NCBI GenBank assembly: GCA_002297045.1
Contig: DBJE01000003.1
Location: 196,497 to 260,496, forward strand
DNA length: 64,000 bases
Direction: 5' to 3'
From: Caryophanales bacterium UBA784
Lineage (GTDB): Bacteria > Bacillota_I > Bacilli_A > RFN20 > CAG-288
Within the stretch, counting starts at the first letter, position 1, and every line of letters starts with the position of its first letter. Below the pieces are notes generated by a model that was not told where the DNA came from, made no database searches, and saw only the letters and a list, made by a program, of their open reading frames with translations. Positions 7,953 through 16,739 of this stretch are shown here, piece by piece. A program made the translations under genes and the position numbers.

Positions 7953-10766
7953 CTAGTGGCTGAATGCGTCTTTGGGAGATATTCCCGTCCTGATTTTCTG
8001 CCTAAGAAGGGCCACAAAGAAGAGGACAAGGCATCCAAGAAGAAAAGAGATAAGAAACGGAGTGAAAAGAAAAGTAGAGGAATTCCTCACATCCATGAGT
8101 GCATTTTCCCTTGCTTTTTGGGTGAAAAGGGAAAGGAAAAACGACAGAACATAGGAAATGAGGCCTAGAAGTAAGGCGAGATGGAGATAGAAAGAGACGA
8201 CTTCCTTTTTTCTGTAGCCAAAGCTCAGACTGATTCCGATTTCTTTCTGTTCCTTTTTGATTAAAAGATACCTTGACAAGGAAAGAAGGGTCAAGGCCGA
8301 GACTAGGGAAACGAAGGAAAAGGAAAGGAAAAGCAAGGACAGCCTCTTCCTCCTTCTGTCAATTTCCTCAATCCTGACTAACCTTGGATAGGAAGCCCGG
8401 AAATTCCCATAGTCCTTGACCCTTTTTATGTAGTCATCAGCCTTAAGTCTTTCAAGGTCTGTCTTGATGACGGCCTCGGAAATCCGGCATTCCTCCTTTT
8501 TCCTTGTCCCAAGAGAGAAATAGTAGCAGAGAGGAAACAGGGAATCCTGGTAAATCTTCCTTCCTTCGTCAGGATAAACGGCGGAGACGGTCAGACTTCC
8601 AGGGGCAAACAGGTTCTTATATTTGTCCCCTTCTTTTACTGTCTGAAACAGGGTCAGTGTATTTATCTGCTTTCCTAGGGCTAAAGAAGAAGAGGAAAAA
8701 AGTTTCTTTGCCCTTCCTTCCGAAAGCCCGATTTCTTCAATGGACTTAGGCTCATCCCCCATCAAAGGGGTTAAGCGGGAAGAGCTTAAGGAGACAAATC
8801 TCCTTCCTTCCCCATCCATCGAGGAAAGAAGGTCTGCCTTCCTCACTCCTTCTTCCCTTTCCCACCCTGCTGCCTGGAACTGTCCTAGGTTTTCGCTTGT
8901 AAACGCGTAGTTATCCTGTATTTCGTTGAGCTTTTCCTTATTGCGGGAGAAAAAGAAGGGCTTAGTGAAACCGGATATGTATCCGGATGCGGTATAGGTG
9001 TAGACACTTGAAGAATAACTGACAGAGGAAATCCTGCCTTGGTTATCTTTGACAAACCGCCCTATGGAAGAGAGAGAGACTTTTGGAAGGATGTCTTCAT
9101 ACAGAAGGATATGATTATGGGTTGTCACCTCCCCAGGAAGATAATAGTAGGGCGTCTGAAAGACTTCCGGGACCCTTTTGTCCCTGTCTTTGTCCGAGAG
9201 GAAACTCTTTAGGAATCCTTTTGCCTTATTGGGTCTAAGTTTCAACCCTCTTTTCCTTTCCCTGCTCCAAGGTTTTTCTAAGTCTTTTTCCTCGCCGCTT
9301 TCGTAAACGAGGAATCCCCTTTGTTCATGGACAAGCCAAAGAGGGAAGTCCGGGCCAGAGGAGAGGACAAGAGGCGTTTCGGAGAGGAAGAAACCGCGGA
9401 GACAGAACCGTTGGGAATAGGAATATTTCCACTCACTTTTTTCAGCCTTCCTATCCAGAAAGACATTCCCTCGTTTAAATTCCTCTCCCCTTGCCATCCT
9501 CTCTTCTTCATTTAGCTTTGTTTCTTTCTTTCCGAACAGAAAGAAGGAAAGCGAAAGAAGGTTCTCTTCGGTCAATCCTAAAAGAAGGTCTTCTTTTTCC
9601 TTCGGTGCTTCTCCATAGTAGTCCGCGTTTTTTTCTTCCCTTTGCAGACTATGGACAAGAGAATCTAAGGAAATCCGGTTCCTGTCCCTGCTTTTTTCCT
9701 TATGGGTAAGAATAAATGACTGATCCGGTCCGAAAATGTCGTTCCTGGAAGTCGTGAAAAAATACCCTTTGGAAAGAACTTCGTCACTATGATTCCGCCT
9801 ATAGAGGTTAAGAACCTGATTGCTTGCCATTTGGAAAGAAGTCCCGGTCACCCCTTCCTCACTGCTTTCCACAATCATAGAATCATTCTCCCTGTATTCT
9901 TCCCTTGAGGAGGTCAAGGAAGCAGAGACATTCATTGAAAGCTGAAAAGAAAAGGACACGGAAAATAGGCCAAGGACAAAGGTCCTCCTTGCCCTAAAAA
10001 GGAAAGAACGTTTTGCCGCCATCCTGTTTAAAATCTGGTAAAAGCGGGAAAAGCCTTTGTACTTTTCCCGGACAGGGAAAAGAGTCCTGCCTTTTCCCTC
10101 CTTTCCTTTTCTTAAAAGGTTCCTTTTTCCTTTTTCCCTCTCATAGACTGTTGCCTGCTCAGGGACTTCGTCTTTTTCATGGGTGATGACGAAGACTAGC
10201 CGGGAGAGGGAAAGATACAGAAGGAGGGAAGTCCTTTGCCTGCGGATTTCCTTGTTGAGGGAAGCAAGCGGTTCGTCGGCAAAGAGAACAGGAGTGTCCT
10301 TAATCCTTGCGACGGCCAAGGATATCCGCTTCTTTTCTCCTCCGGATAGGTCTTTGAACTTCCTGTCTTTCTTATCCAAAAGCCCTACTCTCTTCAGTGC
10401 ATCGAAAATCTTTTTCTTTTTTTCTTCCCTTGTCCTTTTCCGGATAGCCAGAGGCTTTAGCCTATTGACATATACGCTTTCTTCTTCTGTCTGACGGAAG
10501 GATTGAAAGGCTATGGAAACGGAAGAAAAACGATAGTCTGCCTTTTCCTTTTCTGTCCTTTCTTTTAATTCTTTCCCATTGTACTGAATCGACCCCTTGT
10601 ATTCCTCGTCTATGCAGGAAAGAAGATTCCTCAGAGTTGATTTGCCGCAGCCTGATTTTCCGATTAGAAAGACAAGGCCTCGGTCAGGAAGGGAAAACGA
10701 TGCCTCATGGATAACATCGTTTTTCTCACCCTTGTATCGCTTGGTCAGGTTTTTTACTTCAATCAT
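7953..10766 (-). CDS. ABC transporter, fused ATPase-permease (MacB/FtsX type)
   Basis: 937 aa with an intact N-terminal ATPase: Walker A GKSGCGKST, signature LSGGEKKR, Walker B VLFADEP and switch VITHE. A single helix (about 262-285), a large extracellular domain and three C-terminal helices follow, the FtsX-type topology. Such transporters act by mechanotransmission on peptides, lipoproteins or envelope enzymes rather than by classical transport. The codon after 'GKSTL' is AGG, fitting the usual Leu/Met. The ATG at 10766 overlaps the upstream stop as TGATG, so it is coupled to the 649-aa transporter. A GTG one codon earlier is possible but less likely. The substrate is unknown. Confidence 0.88.
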   Translation of the reverse strand: MIEVKNLTKRYKGEKNDVIHEASFSLPDRGLVFLIGKSGCGKSTLRNLLSCIDEEYKGSIQYNGKELKERTEKEKADYRFSSVSIAFQSFRQTEEESVYVNRLKPLAIRKRTREEKKKKIFDALKRVGLLDKKDRKFKDLSGGEKKRISLAVARIKDTPVLFADEPLASLNKEIRRQRTSLLLYLSLSRLVFVITHEKDEVPEQATVYEREKGKRNLLRKGKEGKGRTLFPVREKYKGFSRFYQILNRMAAKRSFLFRARRTFVLGLFSVSFSFQLSMNVSASLTSSREEYRENDSMIVESSEEGVTGTSFQMASNQVLNLYRRNHSDEVLSKGYFFTTSRNDIFGPDQSFILTHKEKSRDRNRISLDSLVHSLQREEKNADYYGEAPKEKEDLLLGLTEENLLSLSFFLFGKKETKLNEEERMARGEEFKRGNVFLDRKAEKSEWKYSYSQRFCLRGFFLSETPLVLSSGPDFPLWLVHEQRGFLVYESGEEKDLEKPWSRERKRGLKLRPNKAKGFLKSFLSDKDRDKRVPEVFQTPYYYLPGEVTTHNHILLYEDILPKVSLSSIGRFVKDNQGRISSVSYSSSVYTYTASGYISGFTKPFFFSRNKEKLNEIQDNYAFTSENLGQFQAAGWEREEGVRKADLLSSMDGEGRRFVSLSSSRLTPLMGDEPKSIEEIGLSEGRAKKLFSSSSLALGKQINTLTLFQTVKEGDKYKNLFAPGSLTVSAVYPDEGRKIYQDSLFPLCYYFSLGTRKKEECRISEAVIKTDLERLKADDYIKRVKDYGNFRASYPRLVRIEEIDRRRKRLSLLFLSFSFVSLVSALTLLSLSRYLLIKKEQKEIGISLSFGYRKKEVVSFYLHLALLLGLISYVLSFFLSLFTQKARENALMDVRNSSTFLFTPFLISFLLGCLVLFFVALLRQKIRTGISPKDAFSH

Positions 10767-12715
10767 CACTCTTCTCCTTCCAGTTCGCTTTTTAGTTCCC
10801 CTTCTTTGATTTTCCTAAGGGGAAGATAGCATCCGATGGCGGTGACAAGAAATAGAAGAAGAAGGATAGACATAAATGAAAGAAAGGAGAAGGAGAACAA
10901 GGATGAATAAGAGAATTTTATAAGAATAAAGTTACCAAGGTTCTGGAAAAAGAAAAGGAAAAGAATGGTAAACAACCTGGTTAGAAAAGAAAAAAGCAGA
11001 ATCATTCCAACCGCCCTTACTATTTTGTTTTTCTTTTCTGAAAAGACATGAATCAGGGCAAACCTTCTTTTGTTTTCTTCATTGAGGGAATAGGTAATCC
11101 TCAGCAGAAGAAGGAATGAGGACGCAAGGGAGAGAAAAAGAAAGACGGAAAGAATCAAGGAAAGGGAAGAAGCGATATTCTCCCTGTTTTCCTCCCTGCT
11201 CCTGCAGGGTGAGGAAATGACAATGTTTTCCTCATACCTTGCTTTGGCCTTTTCATTGTCAGAAAGAGGCGAAGCGGTTTGATAAAGGACTTTTTGGGAA
11301 AGAAAGTCATCCTCTTGAAAATTGACGTCGGAAAGAAGATCGCTTAGCCTTATCACTCTTTTCCTTTCCAGTGAGATGTTCTTCCTCTCAATCGTCGCGA
11401 AATAATCCCTCCTTAGCGGATAGGAATAATAAAGCCGCGGTAGGTTGAACACCTTTTTTTCCTTGCTTAGACCGACGATGGTGAAGGAAAAATCAAAGGA
11501 AATCCTATCGCTTGACTTTAATTGGGTAGAGTAGACTAGGGCCTGATGATGAAAAGGAATCTTTTTCCCCATAAGGGAGGAAAAATCCCTTCCGAATTCT
11601 GCAAGGAAGTTTTCATTGATGATGACTTCGTTATATTTTTCTGCTTTTCTCCCTTTGGCAAGGAGGCTTTCTTTTTCTTCCCTTGCCGGAGTAAAGCAGA
11701 CGTCTTTCACTTCTTCTTCCCTTTCCACTTCGCTATAGGCAGGAAGAAAATAGTCTAGGCAGGGGAAAGACTGGCTTATCCCAAGCGACTTCCTTTTTGT
11801 CTTCGAGGGAATAGAATACCGCTTAAGTGTCCTATGTCCCTGCTTGGCAATCACTTCTTTTTCCTGAATCGATGCCACGTCCGATCCGTAATATTCCTTT
11901 GCCCTCGCCTTCGTCCTTCCGGGAAGGTTCTTTCTCCTATTCCTGCCAAGATAAAGAAGGGAAAGATTAAAGGCGAGGAAGAACGAAGAGAGAAAGACAC
12001 GGAAACTTCTTTTTTTGAGAAAGGAAAAGTTCCAGCGAAGGGAGTTACAGATAGAAAGTCTACCGGCAGTCTTTTCCATGCTTTCCTTTTTTTCGCCACC
12101 AGGAATCTTGTCCTTCTCTTTTATAGGAAGAAGCTTTCCCCCTTTCAGTTCGTAAAGATAGTCGGCAATCTTAGTCGCATTCTTCTCATCATGGGTTACC
12201 CTGATTATCCCCCTCTCCTTAGAAAGGGAGACAATGGTCTGATAGACAAGGAAGGAGTTCTCTTCATCAAGCTGTCCGGTCGGTTCGTCAAGAATCAGGA
12301 AGCGGCTTTTTCTCACAAGGGCACGGGAAAGAGAAACGCGCCTAGCTTCCCCTCCGCTCAAAGAGGAAGGATAACGGTCTGCCCTTTTCTCCCTTCCTGT
12401 CTTTCTTAGCGCGGTAAGGGCAGCCTGCTCCTCTTCTTTGCCGTTTAGCTTTAAGGGAAGCAAAACGTTCTCCTTGACGGTAAGGTAGTCAAGAAGAAGG
12501 GGAGACTGGAAGACAATGGCCGGCTTCTCCTCAATCCCTTTGATTTCCCCTTCTTTCGGAAGAAGCTGTTTGGTCAGCAAGGATAGAAGAGTCGTTTTCC
12601 CTTCTCCGCTTCTTCCCAAAATGACGGTCAATCCCTTATCCGGGATGATGGCATTTAAGCCATGGAAGATTTCTTTTTCCTTATAAGAAAAAGACAGATG
12701 GGTGATCTTGATCAT
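10766..12715 (-). CDS. ABC transporter, fused ATPase-permease, shorter partner
   Basis: 649 aa. The ATPase domain (1-210) has Walker A GRSGEGKTT, signature LSGGEARR, Walker B FLILDEPTGQLD and switch RVTHD, so it should be active. The permease half has one helix near residue 245, an extracellular region of only about 250 residues and three C-terminal helices. Because it is translationally coupled to the 937-aa protein of the same design, the two may form a heterodimer; that is inference. The region is purine-rich, with many Lys, Arg and Glu codons. No transported substrate can be read from the sequence. Confidence 0.87.
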   Translation of the reverse strand: MIKITHLSFSYKEKEIFHGLNAIIPDKGLTVILGRSGEGKTTLLSLLTKQLLPKEGEIKGIEEKPAIVFQSPLLLDYLTVKENVLLPLKLNGKEEEQAALTALRKTGREKRADRYPSSLSGGEARRVSLSRALVRKSRFLILDEPTGQLDEENSFLVYQTIVSLSKERGIIRVTHDEKNATKIADYLYELKGGKLLPIKEKDKIPGGEKKESMEKTAGRLSICNSLRWNFSFLKKRSFRVFLSSFFLAFNLSLLYLGRNRRKNLPGRTKARAKEYYGSDVASIQEKEVIAKQGHRTLKRYSIPSKTKRKSLGISQSFPCLDYFLPAYSEVEREEEVKDVCFTPAREEKESLLAKGRKAEKYNEVIINENFLAEFGRDFSSLMGKKIPFHHQALVYSTQLKSSDRISFDFSFTIVGLSKEKKVFNLPRLYYSYPLRRDYFATIERKNISLERKRVIRLSDLLSDVNFQEDDFLSQKVLYQTASPLSDNEKAKARYEENIVISSPCRSREENRENIASSLSLILSVFLFLSLASSFLLLLRITYSLNEENKRRFALIHVFSEKKNKIVRAVGMILLFSFLTRLFTILFLFFFQNLGNFILIKFSYSSLFSFSFLSFMSILLLLFLVTAIGCYLPLRKIKEGELKSELEGEE

Positions 12716-12758
12716 CTCATCTGATATGGGACAGGAAAAGAGAAAAAAACAAAGGAAT

Positions 12759-13568
12759 CTATTTTTTTCTGACGGCCTCTTCCCTTGCGTTCCTGATTAG
12801 GTAGTAAGGAGTAAGGGCCCCTACTCCTCCCGGAACCGGGGTATAGGCATAGACGGAAGGAAGATAACCAAGCTCTCCGCCTTTTTCAAATCCGCAGTCG
12901 ATGACAATCCTGTCTTTGTTCAGACAGGAAGGGGGGACAAGTCCTTTCTTTCCGCTTGCAAGGACAAGAAGGGAACTTTTCTTTATGATGTCCTCCCTGT
13001 CTTCTTTCCGGCTATGGGAATGGAGAAGGGATACCGTCCTGTTTTCTTTCCCGAGCCTAAGAAAACAGGGAAGGCCAAGGGAAAGGGAGCGGCCGATGAC
13101 GGCAGCACGTTTTCCTTCCCTGTCCCTATGATAATGATGGAGAATGGCTCGGATGCTTTTCACCGTGGCAGGAAGATAATCCCTGTCACCGGAAAAAAGC
13201 CGGCCTAGGTTGTTAAGGCTGAGCCTGTCTGGATCATACCCTGGCTGAAGAAGGGAGAGGAACTCCTTCTCCCGTTTTGTGGGGAGAGGACGGAAGATCC
13301 TTGTCTGCCTTCTTCCGGCGTGTTTTTTTACTTCCCTCCTATTCTCTTCCTCGCTTTTTTCTCTGTCATAGAATCCCTCTTCATAAGGAAGGGAAAAAGA
13401 TTCCAGGATTCTCTTTAGCGAGCGAAGATAATAGAAGGAGCCAAGATCTTCCTTGTCGGAAAAGAAATAGAAGGAAAAAGAAGAGAGTTCCTGTTGATGC
13501 TGCTTCTTATAGGTGGCAATCCTTTCCTTGGTTTCTTCCACCCTGTCTTTGCCAGAGAGAAGAATCAT
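12759..13568 (-). CDS. folD: Divergent FolD (methylene-THF dehydrogenase/cyclohydrolase)
   Basis: 269 aa, slightly short. FolD interconverts 5,10-methylene-, methenyl- and 10-formyl-tetrahydrofolate using NADP. The C-terminal half is clear: AAVIGRSLSLGLP dinucleotide fold, HSHSRKED, a VIDCGF strand and the TPVPGGVGALTP motif. The N-terminal half is divergent: PLP is present, but the usual catalytic Y-x-x-x-K is found only as YYLRSLK, with the Lys shifted by one. AGG codons in 'TPYYLI-x-NA-x-EEA' fit Met. The ATG overlaps the fhs stop as ATGA, and fhs supplies its 10-formyl-THF, so the pathway context is strong. Activity of the N-terminal site is less certain. Confidence 0.85.
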   Translation of the reverse strand: MILLSGKDRVEETKERIATYKKQHQQELSSFSFYFFSDKEDLGSFYYLRSLKRILESFSLPYEEGFYDREKSEEENRREVKKHAGRRQTRIFRPLPTKREKEFLSLLQPGYDPDRLSLNNLGRLFSGDRDYLPATVKSIRAILHHYHRDREGKRAAVIGRSLSLGLPCFLRLGKENRTVSLLHSHSRKEDREDIIKKSSLLVLASGKKGLVPPSCLNKDRIVIDCGFEKGGELGYLPSVYAYTPVPGGVGALTPYYLIRNAREEAVRKK

Positions 13569-15175
13569 TTGCCTTCCTTACTCCTATTCTCGGCAGAGGG
13601 ATGGAGAGGAAGGCCGGGCCTAGTAAAAACCTTTCCGGTCAAAGGAACGATGAACCGGGCACCGGTGAAAAGACGTGTATTTCTCACATGCAGAAGAAAA
13701 TCCTTTGGGACGTTAAGAAGGGCAGGATCATCCGAAAGGGAATTCGGTGTTTTGGAGATGCACACGGAGAAAGAGGAGTATCCTTCTTTTTCATACTGTC
13801 GGATTTCCTCCTCGGCAACCGGTGAATAAAGAACGTCCTTTGCCCCATAGATTTTTTTGGAAATACAGCTGATTTTTTCCTTGATTCCCCTTTCCTTTGT
13901 GACTAAGGGCGCATAGGAGGAAGAAGTGGAATGCAAAGAAGAAAGGACGGTCTTTGCAAGTTCCCTTGCCCCTTTAGGGCCTTCTAGGTAGGAGGAATTG
14001 ACCGCATAAGGGATCTTCTCTGCCTTCAAAAGACTACCAAGGGCTGTAATCTCTTCTTCACTATCATCTTTGAAATGATTGATGGATACGACATAAGGAA
14101 CATGATAGAAAGAGACGTTCTCTAAGTGTTTTTTTAAATTGGCAAACCCTTTCTCCCTGGCACCGACATTTGGCTTCTTCAAATCATCAAATGGCACCCC
14201 GCCATGAAGCTTTAAGGCACGGATGGAAGCTACCATGACGACAAGGTCAGGCTTAAAGTCTCCTAAGGGGGAGAGGATATCCCTGAATTTCTCCCTTCCT
14301 AAGTCCGAACCGAAACCGGCTTCCGTAACGACATAGTCGGATAGCCGGAGCGCTAGGTCCGTGGCAAGATAAGAGCTGCATCCATGGGCGATGTTGGCAA
14401 AAGGCCCGCCATGGACAAGGGCAGGGGTATGGTACTTTGTCTGGACAAGGTTCGGATAAAGCGCACAATGGATTAATCTCCGGAAGGCTTCTCTTGCCAA
14501 TAAGGACTTGGCAAGGACAGGTTTTCCCTCCCTTGTGTATCCGATTGTGACATCTTCTACTCGGTTAAGGAAGTCTTCTTCACTTTTGCTAAGGCAGAAG
14601 ATAGCCATTATTTCACTTGCTGCAGTGATGACGAAAGAGGATTGGTGTTCGATTCCCTTGCTGTCTGTCGGTACGCAGACAATGTGCCGTAGTTCCCGGT
14701 CATTCCTGTCCCTGCAGCGAGGGAAGACCCTTCTTTGGGGATTGAAATTTTCTCTGTGGTGATAGAGGTTATTGTCTGCCCTAGCCGCAATAAGGTTGTT
14801 TACGCTGGTGATGGCATGCCTGTCTCCGGTGAAGTGGAGATTGATGTCTTCTTCCGGATAAAGAACGGCTTCTCCTCCTCCCGCTCCTCCTCCTTTGACA
14901 CCGAAAACCGGGCCAAGAGACGGCTCCCGAAGGCAGACCATCGCTTTTTCCCCAAGAAGGGACAGTCCGTCGGCTAAGCCTATGGAGGTCGTCGTCTTTC
15001 CTTCTCCAGCCTTAGTCGGAGTGATGGCAGTTGTCAGGATCAACTTCGCCTTTCTTTTTCCTAGGGAAAGAGTGGAAGTGTCTATCTTCGCCTTATCGTA
15101 CCCGTAGGGAATCAGGTTTTCTTCCTTCAGTCCTAGTTTAGCGGCCAATAAACGGATGTCGTAATCAGTTCTCAT
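13565..15175 (-). CDS. fhs: Formate-tetrahydrofolate ligase
   Basis: 536 aa, a little shorter than the usual 555. It makes 10-formyl-THF from formate, THF and ATP. Visible motifs are the P-loop TPTKAGEGKTTTSIGL, GGGAGGG, LVQTKYHTPALVHGGPFANI and the VVTEAGFGSDLG strand. In this protein AGG codons fall at the Met positions of C-M-D-M-NDREL (14705-14713) and of SDLG-M-EKF-M-DI, while NDREL and LRHIV use CGG arginine. The start overlaps the upstream miaA-tcdA stop by 11 bp, and the end overlaps folD, forming a one-carbon pair within the repair/tRNA-modification operon. Confidence 0.96.
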   Translation of the reverse strand: MRTDYDIRLLAAKLGLKEENLIPYGYDKAKIDTSTLSLGKRKAKLILTTAITPTKAGEGKTTTSIGLADGLSLLGEKAMVCLREPSLGPVFGVKGGGAGGGEAVLYPEEDINLHFTGDRHAITSVNNLIAARADNNLYHHRENFNPQRRVFPRCRDRNDRELRHIVCVPTDSKGIEHQSSFVITAASEIMAIFCLSKSEEDFLNRVEDVTIGYTREGKPVLAKSLLAREAFRRLIHCALYPNLVQTKYHTPALVHGGPFANIAHGCSSYLATDLALRLSDYVVTEAGFGSDLGREKFRDILSPLGDFKPDLVVMVASIRALKLHGGVPFDDLKKPNVGAREKGFANLKKHLENVSFYHVPYVVSINHFKDDSEEEITALGSLLKAEKIPYAVNSSYLEGPKGARELAKTVLSSLHSTSSSYAPLVTKERGIKEKISCISKKIYGAKDVLYSPVAEEEIRQYEKEGYSSFSVCISKTPNSLSDDPALLNVPKDFLLHVRNTRLFTGARFIVPLTGKVFTRPGLPLHPSAENRSKEGK

Positions 15176-16739
15176 GTTTGGTTTCCTCCCTGATATATTG
15201 GATAATCCTGCTTGTCAAGGCAAGACCGGCCGAAGGGCCGACGGTAGAAAGAGAGCCAATGCTATTGCTGTCCTTTTTCCCTTTGAGCTGGCCAGAAGAG
15301 GCAAAGACGGTTTTAATCTGATTGATTTCCTCTTCTTTGATTCCTTCTTCCGAAAGTGCCTTCTTGAATTTCTTGCTGAGAAGGTCGAAGGCATCTTTCT
15401 CTTCGCCCCTTTTCACTTTTGTGGAATCATACCGGAAGCCCATGGCTCCGCTAGTGAGATAGAAAGAGTGGTCTTTTCTGGCTTTCCTGTAGAGAGCAAC
15501 CTTTCCCGGAACATAGTCGATGGCATCCACGATAATGTCGTATCGGCTTAAAGGAAGGTCTTCCCTTTTTTCAATGTTCCTGAAGAAGGAATTCACTTCC
15601 CTTAAGGGATTGATGGCAAGCCTTCTTTCCTTCGCCACATCAATCTTCTTTCTGCCGATATCCTTGTAGGCAAAAAGAGACTGGCGGTTGAGGTTATCGG
15701 CCGAGACAAGACAATTATCCATGATATCAATATGGACAAAACCAAGTCGGGTAAGGGAAAGAACCCCTTCCCCGCCTACGCCTCCAAGGCCGCAGAACAG
15801 GATTTTCCTCTTCTCGATTCTGTTCCTTTCCTCCGGAGAAAGGACAAGCCGGGTCTTTTTCTTCCTTTCGATGTTGGCACTGATCAAGTTTCCGATTTCC
15901 TCTTTCGGACCGGACAGGATGGAAGGAAACTGATGACGAAGGGCCGTTCTCTGCTTTTTTGCATATTGCCGGGTATGAAGCTTAATCAGATCAAAGACGG
16001 AGGAATCAATTTCCTTTCCCTGCTCTAAGGCCGTAATGATTTCCTTGTAGCCGATAGAGGAAAATGGACGGAGGGAAGAGGGATAAAGGGAGAGAAGCCG
16101 TTTGACTTCATCCACAAACCCTTCTTCCCTCCTTTTGTCTACCCGTTTATCGATTAAGGCATTTCCTTCATCCTTATCGATATCAATTCTCAGGAATGTA
16201 CAAGGATAAATCGGTGTCCTGTCATTTTCCTGCCGGACTTTGTCCCGGTCGATTCCCTCATCGAGCTGAAGAAGGGCACGGATGACCCGGCGCGGGTTCT
16301 CGTGATCGATTTCCTCATAGACCTTCCTGCTTCTTTTCCGGAGAAGTTCCTGCCTTTCTAAGAGAGAGAGAGATTCATAAGGATTAACCTTCTGTTCCTC
16401 TTCCGGAAAGACATAATTAAATAAAAGTGCTTTGACATAGAGAAAATTCCCACCGACGACAAGAATGTCTTTCCCTTCCTTCCTGTATCGTTCGATTATC
16501 TTCCGGCATTCCTTCTGGAAGGTAAAGACCGACCTTTCCTCATCAGGATCATATTCATCATAAAAATAATAAGGAAGCCCTTCAGTCTCCTCTCTTTTCG
16601 GCTTGTCCGTTCCTATCTGCCTCCTTTTAAAACACTGAAAGGCATCGGCAGAAATGACCGGAAGGGAATAGCGGCGGCTTAAGGACAGGGCAAGAGAAGT
16701 CTTGCCGCTTGCCGTCTGACCGAGAATCACATAAATCAA
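15165..16739 (-). CDS. miaA: MiaA-TcdA fusion: tRNA A37 dimethylallyltransferase joined to E1-like t6A dehydratase
   Basis: 524 aa in one frame. Residues 1-285 are MiaA, which adds dimethylallyl to A37 of tRNAs reading UNN codons: P-loop GQTASGKT (7-14), an IGTDKP loop, VVGGNFLYV, SSIGYKEI and HTRQYAKKQ. Residues about 293-524 are an E1/ThiF-fold domain matching TcdA (CsdL), which cyclises t6A37 in tRNAs reading ANN codons: GLGGVGG (317-323), NRQS, DAIDYVPGK, LTSGAMG and the C-terminal SSGQLK...STVGPSAGLALTS region. Both activities act on the same base of the anticodon loop. I have not seen this fusion described. miaB and mutL-mutS lie in the same operon; the start overlaps mutL as ATGA. Confidence 0.93.
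   Translation of the reverse strand: MIYVILGQTASGKTSLALSLSRRYSLPVISADAFQCFKRRQIGTDKPKREETEGLPYYFYDEYDPDEERSVFTFQKECRKIIERYRKEGKDILVVGGNFLYVKALLFNYVFPEEEQKVNPYESLSLLERQELLRKRSRKVYEEIDHENPRRVIRALLQLDEGIDRDKVRQENDRTPIYPCTFLRIDIDKDEGNALIDKRVDKRREEGFVDEVKRLLSLYPSSLRPFSSIGYKEIITALEQGKEIDSSVFDLIKLHTRQYAKKQRTALRHQFPSILSGPKEEIGNLISANIERKKKTRLVLSPEERNRIEKRKILFCGLGGVGGEGVLSLTRLGFVHIDIMDNCLVSADNLNRQSLFAYKDIGRKKIDVAKERRLAINPLREVNSFFRNIEKREDLPLSRYDIIVDAIDYVPGKVALYRKARKDHSFYLTSGAMGFRYDSTKVKRGEEKDAFDLLSKKFKKALSEEGIKEEEINQIKTVFASSGQLKGKKDSNSIGSLSTVGPSAGLALTSRIIQYIREETKHEN

Noticed and set aside
15165..16739. Two separate genes miaA and tcdA split by a missed stop
   Set aside because: The frame is continuous through the linker (about residues 285-293) with no stop codon and no internal ribosome site or start at the domain boundary.
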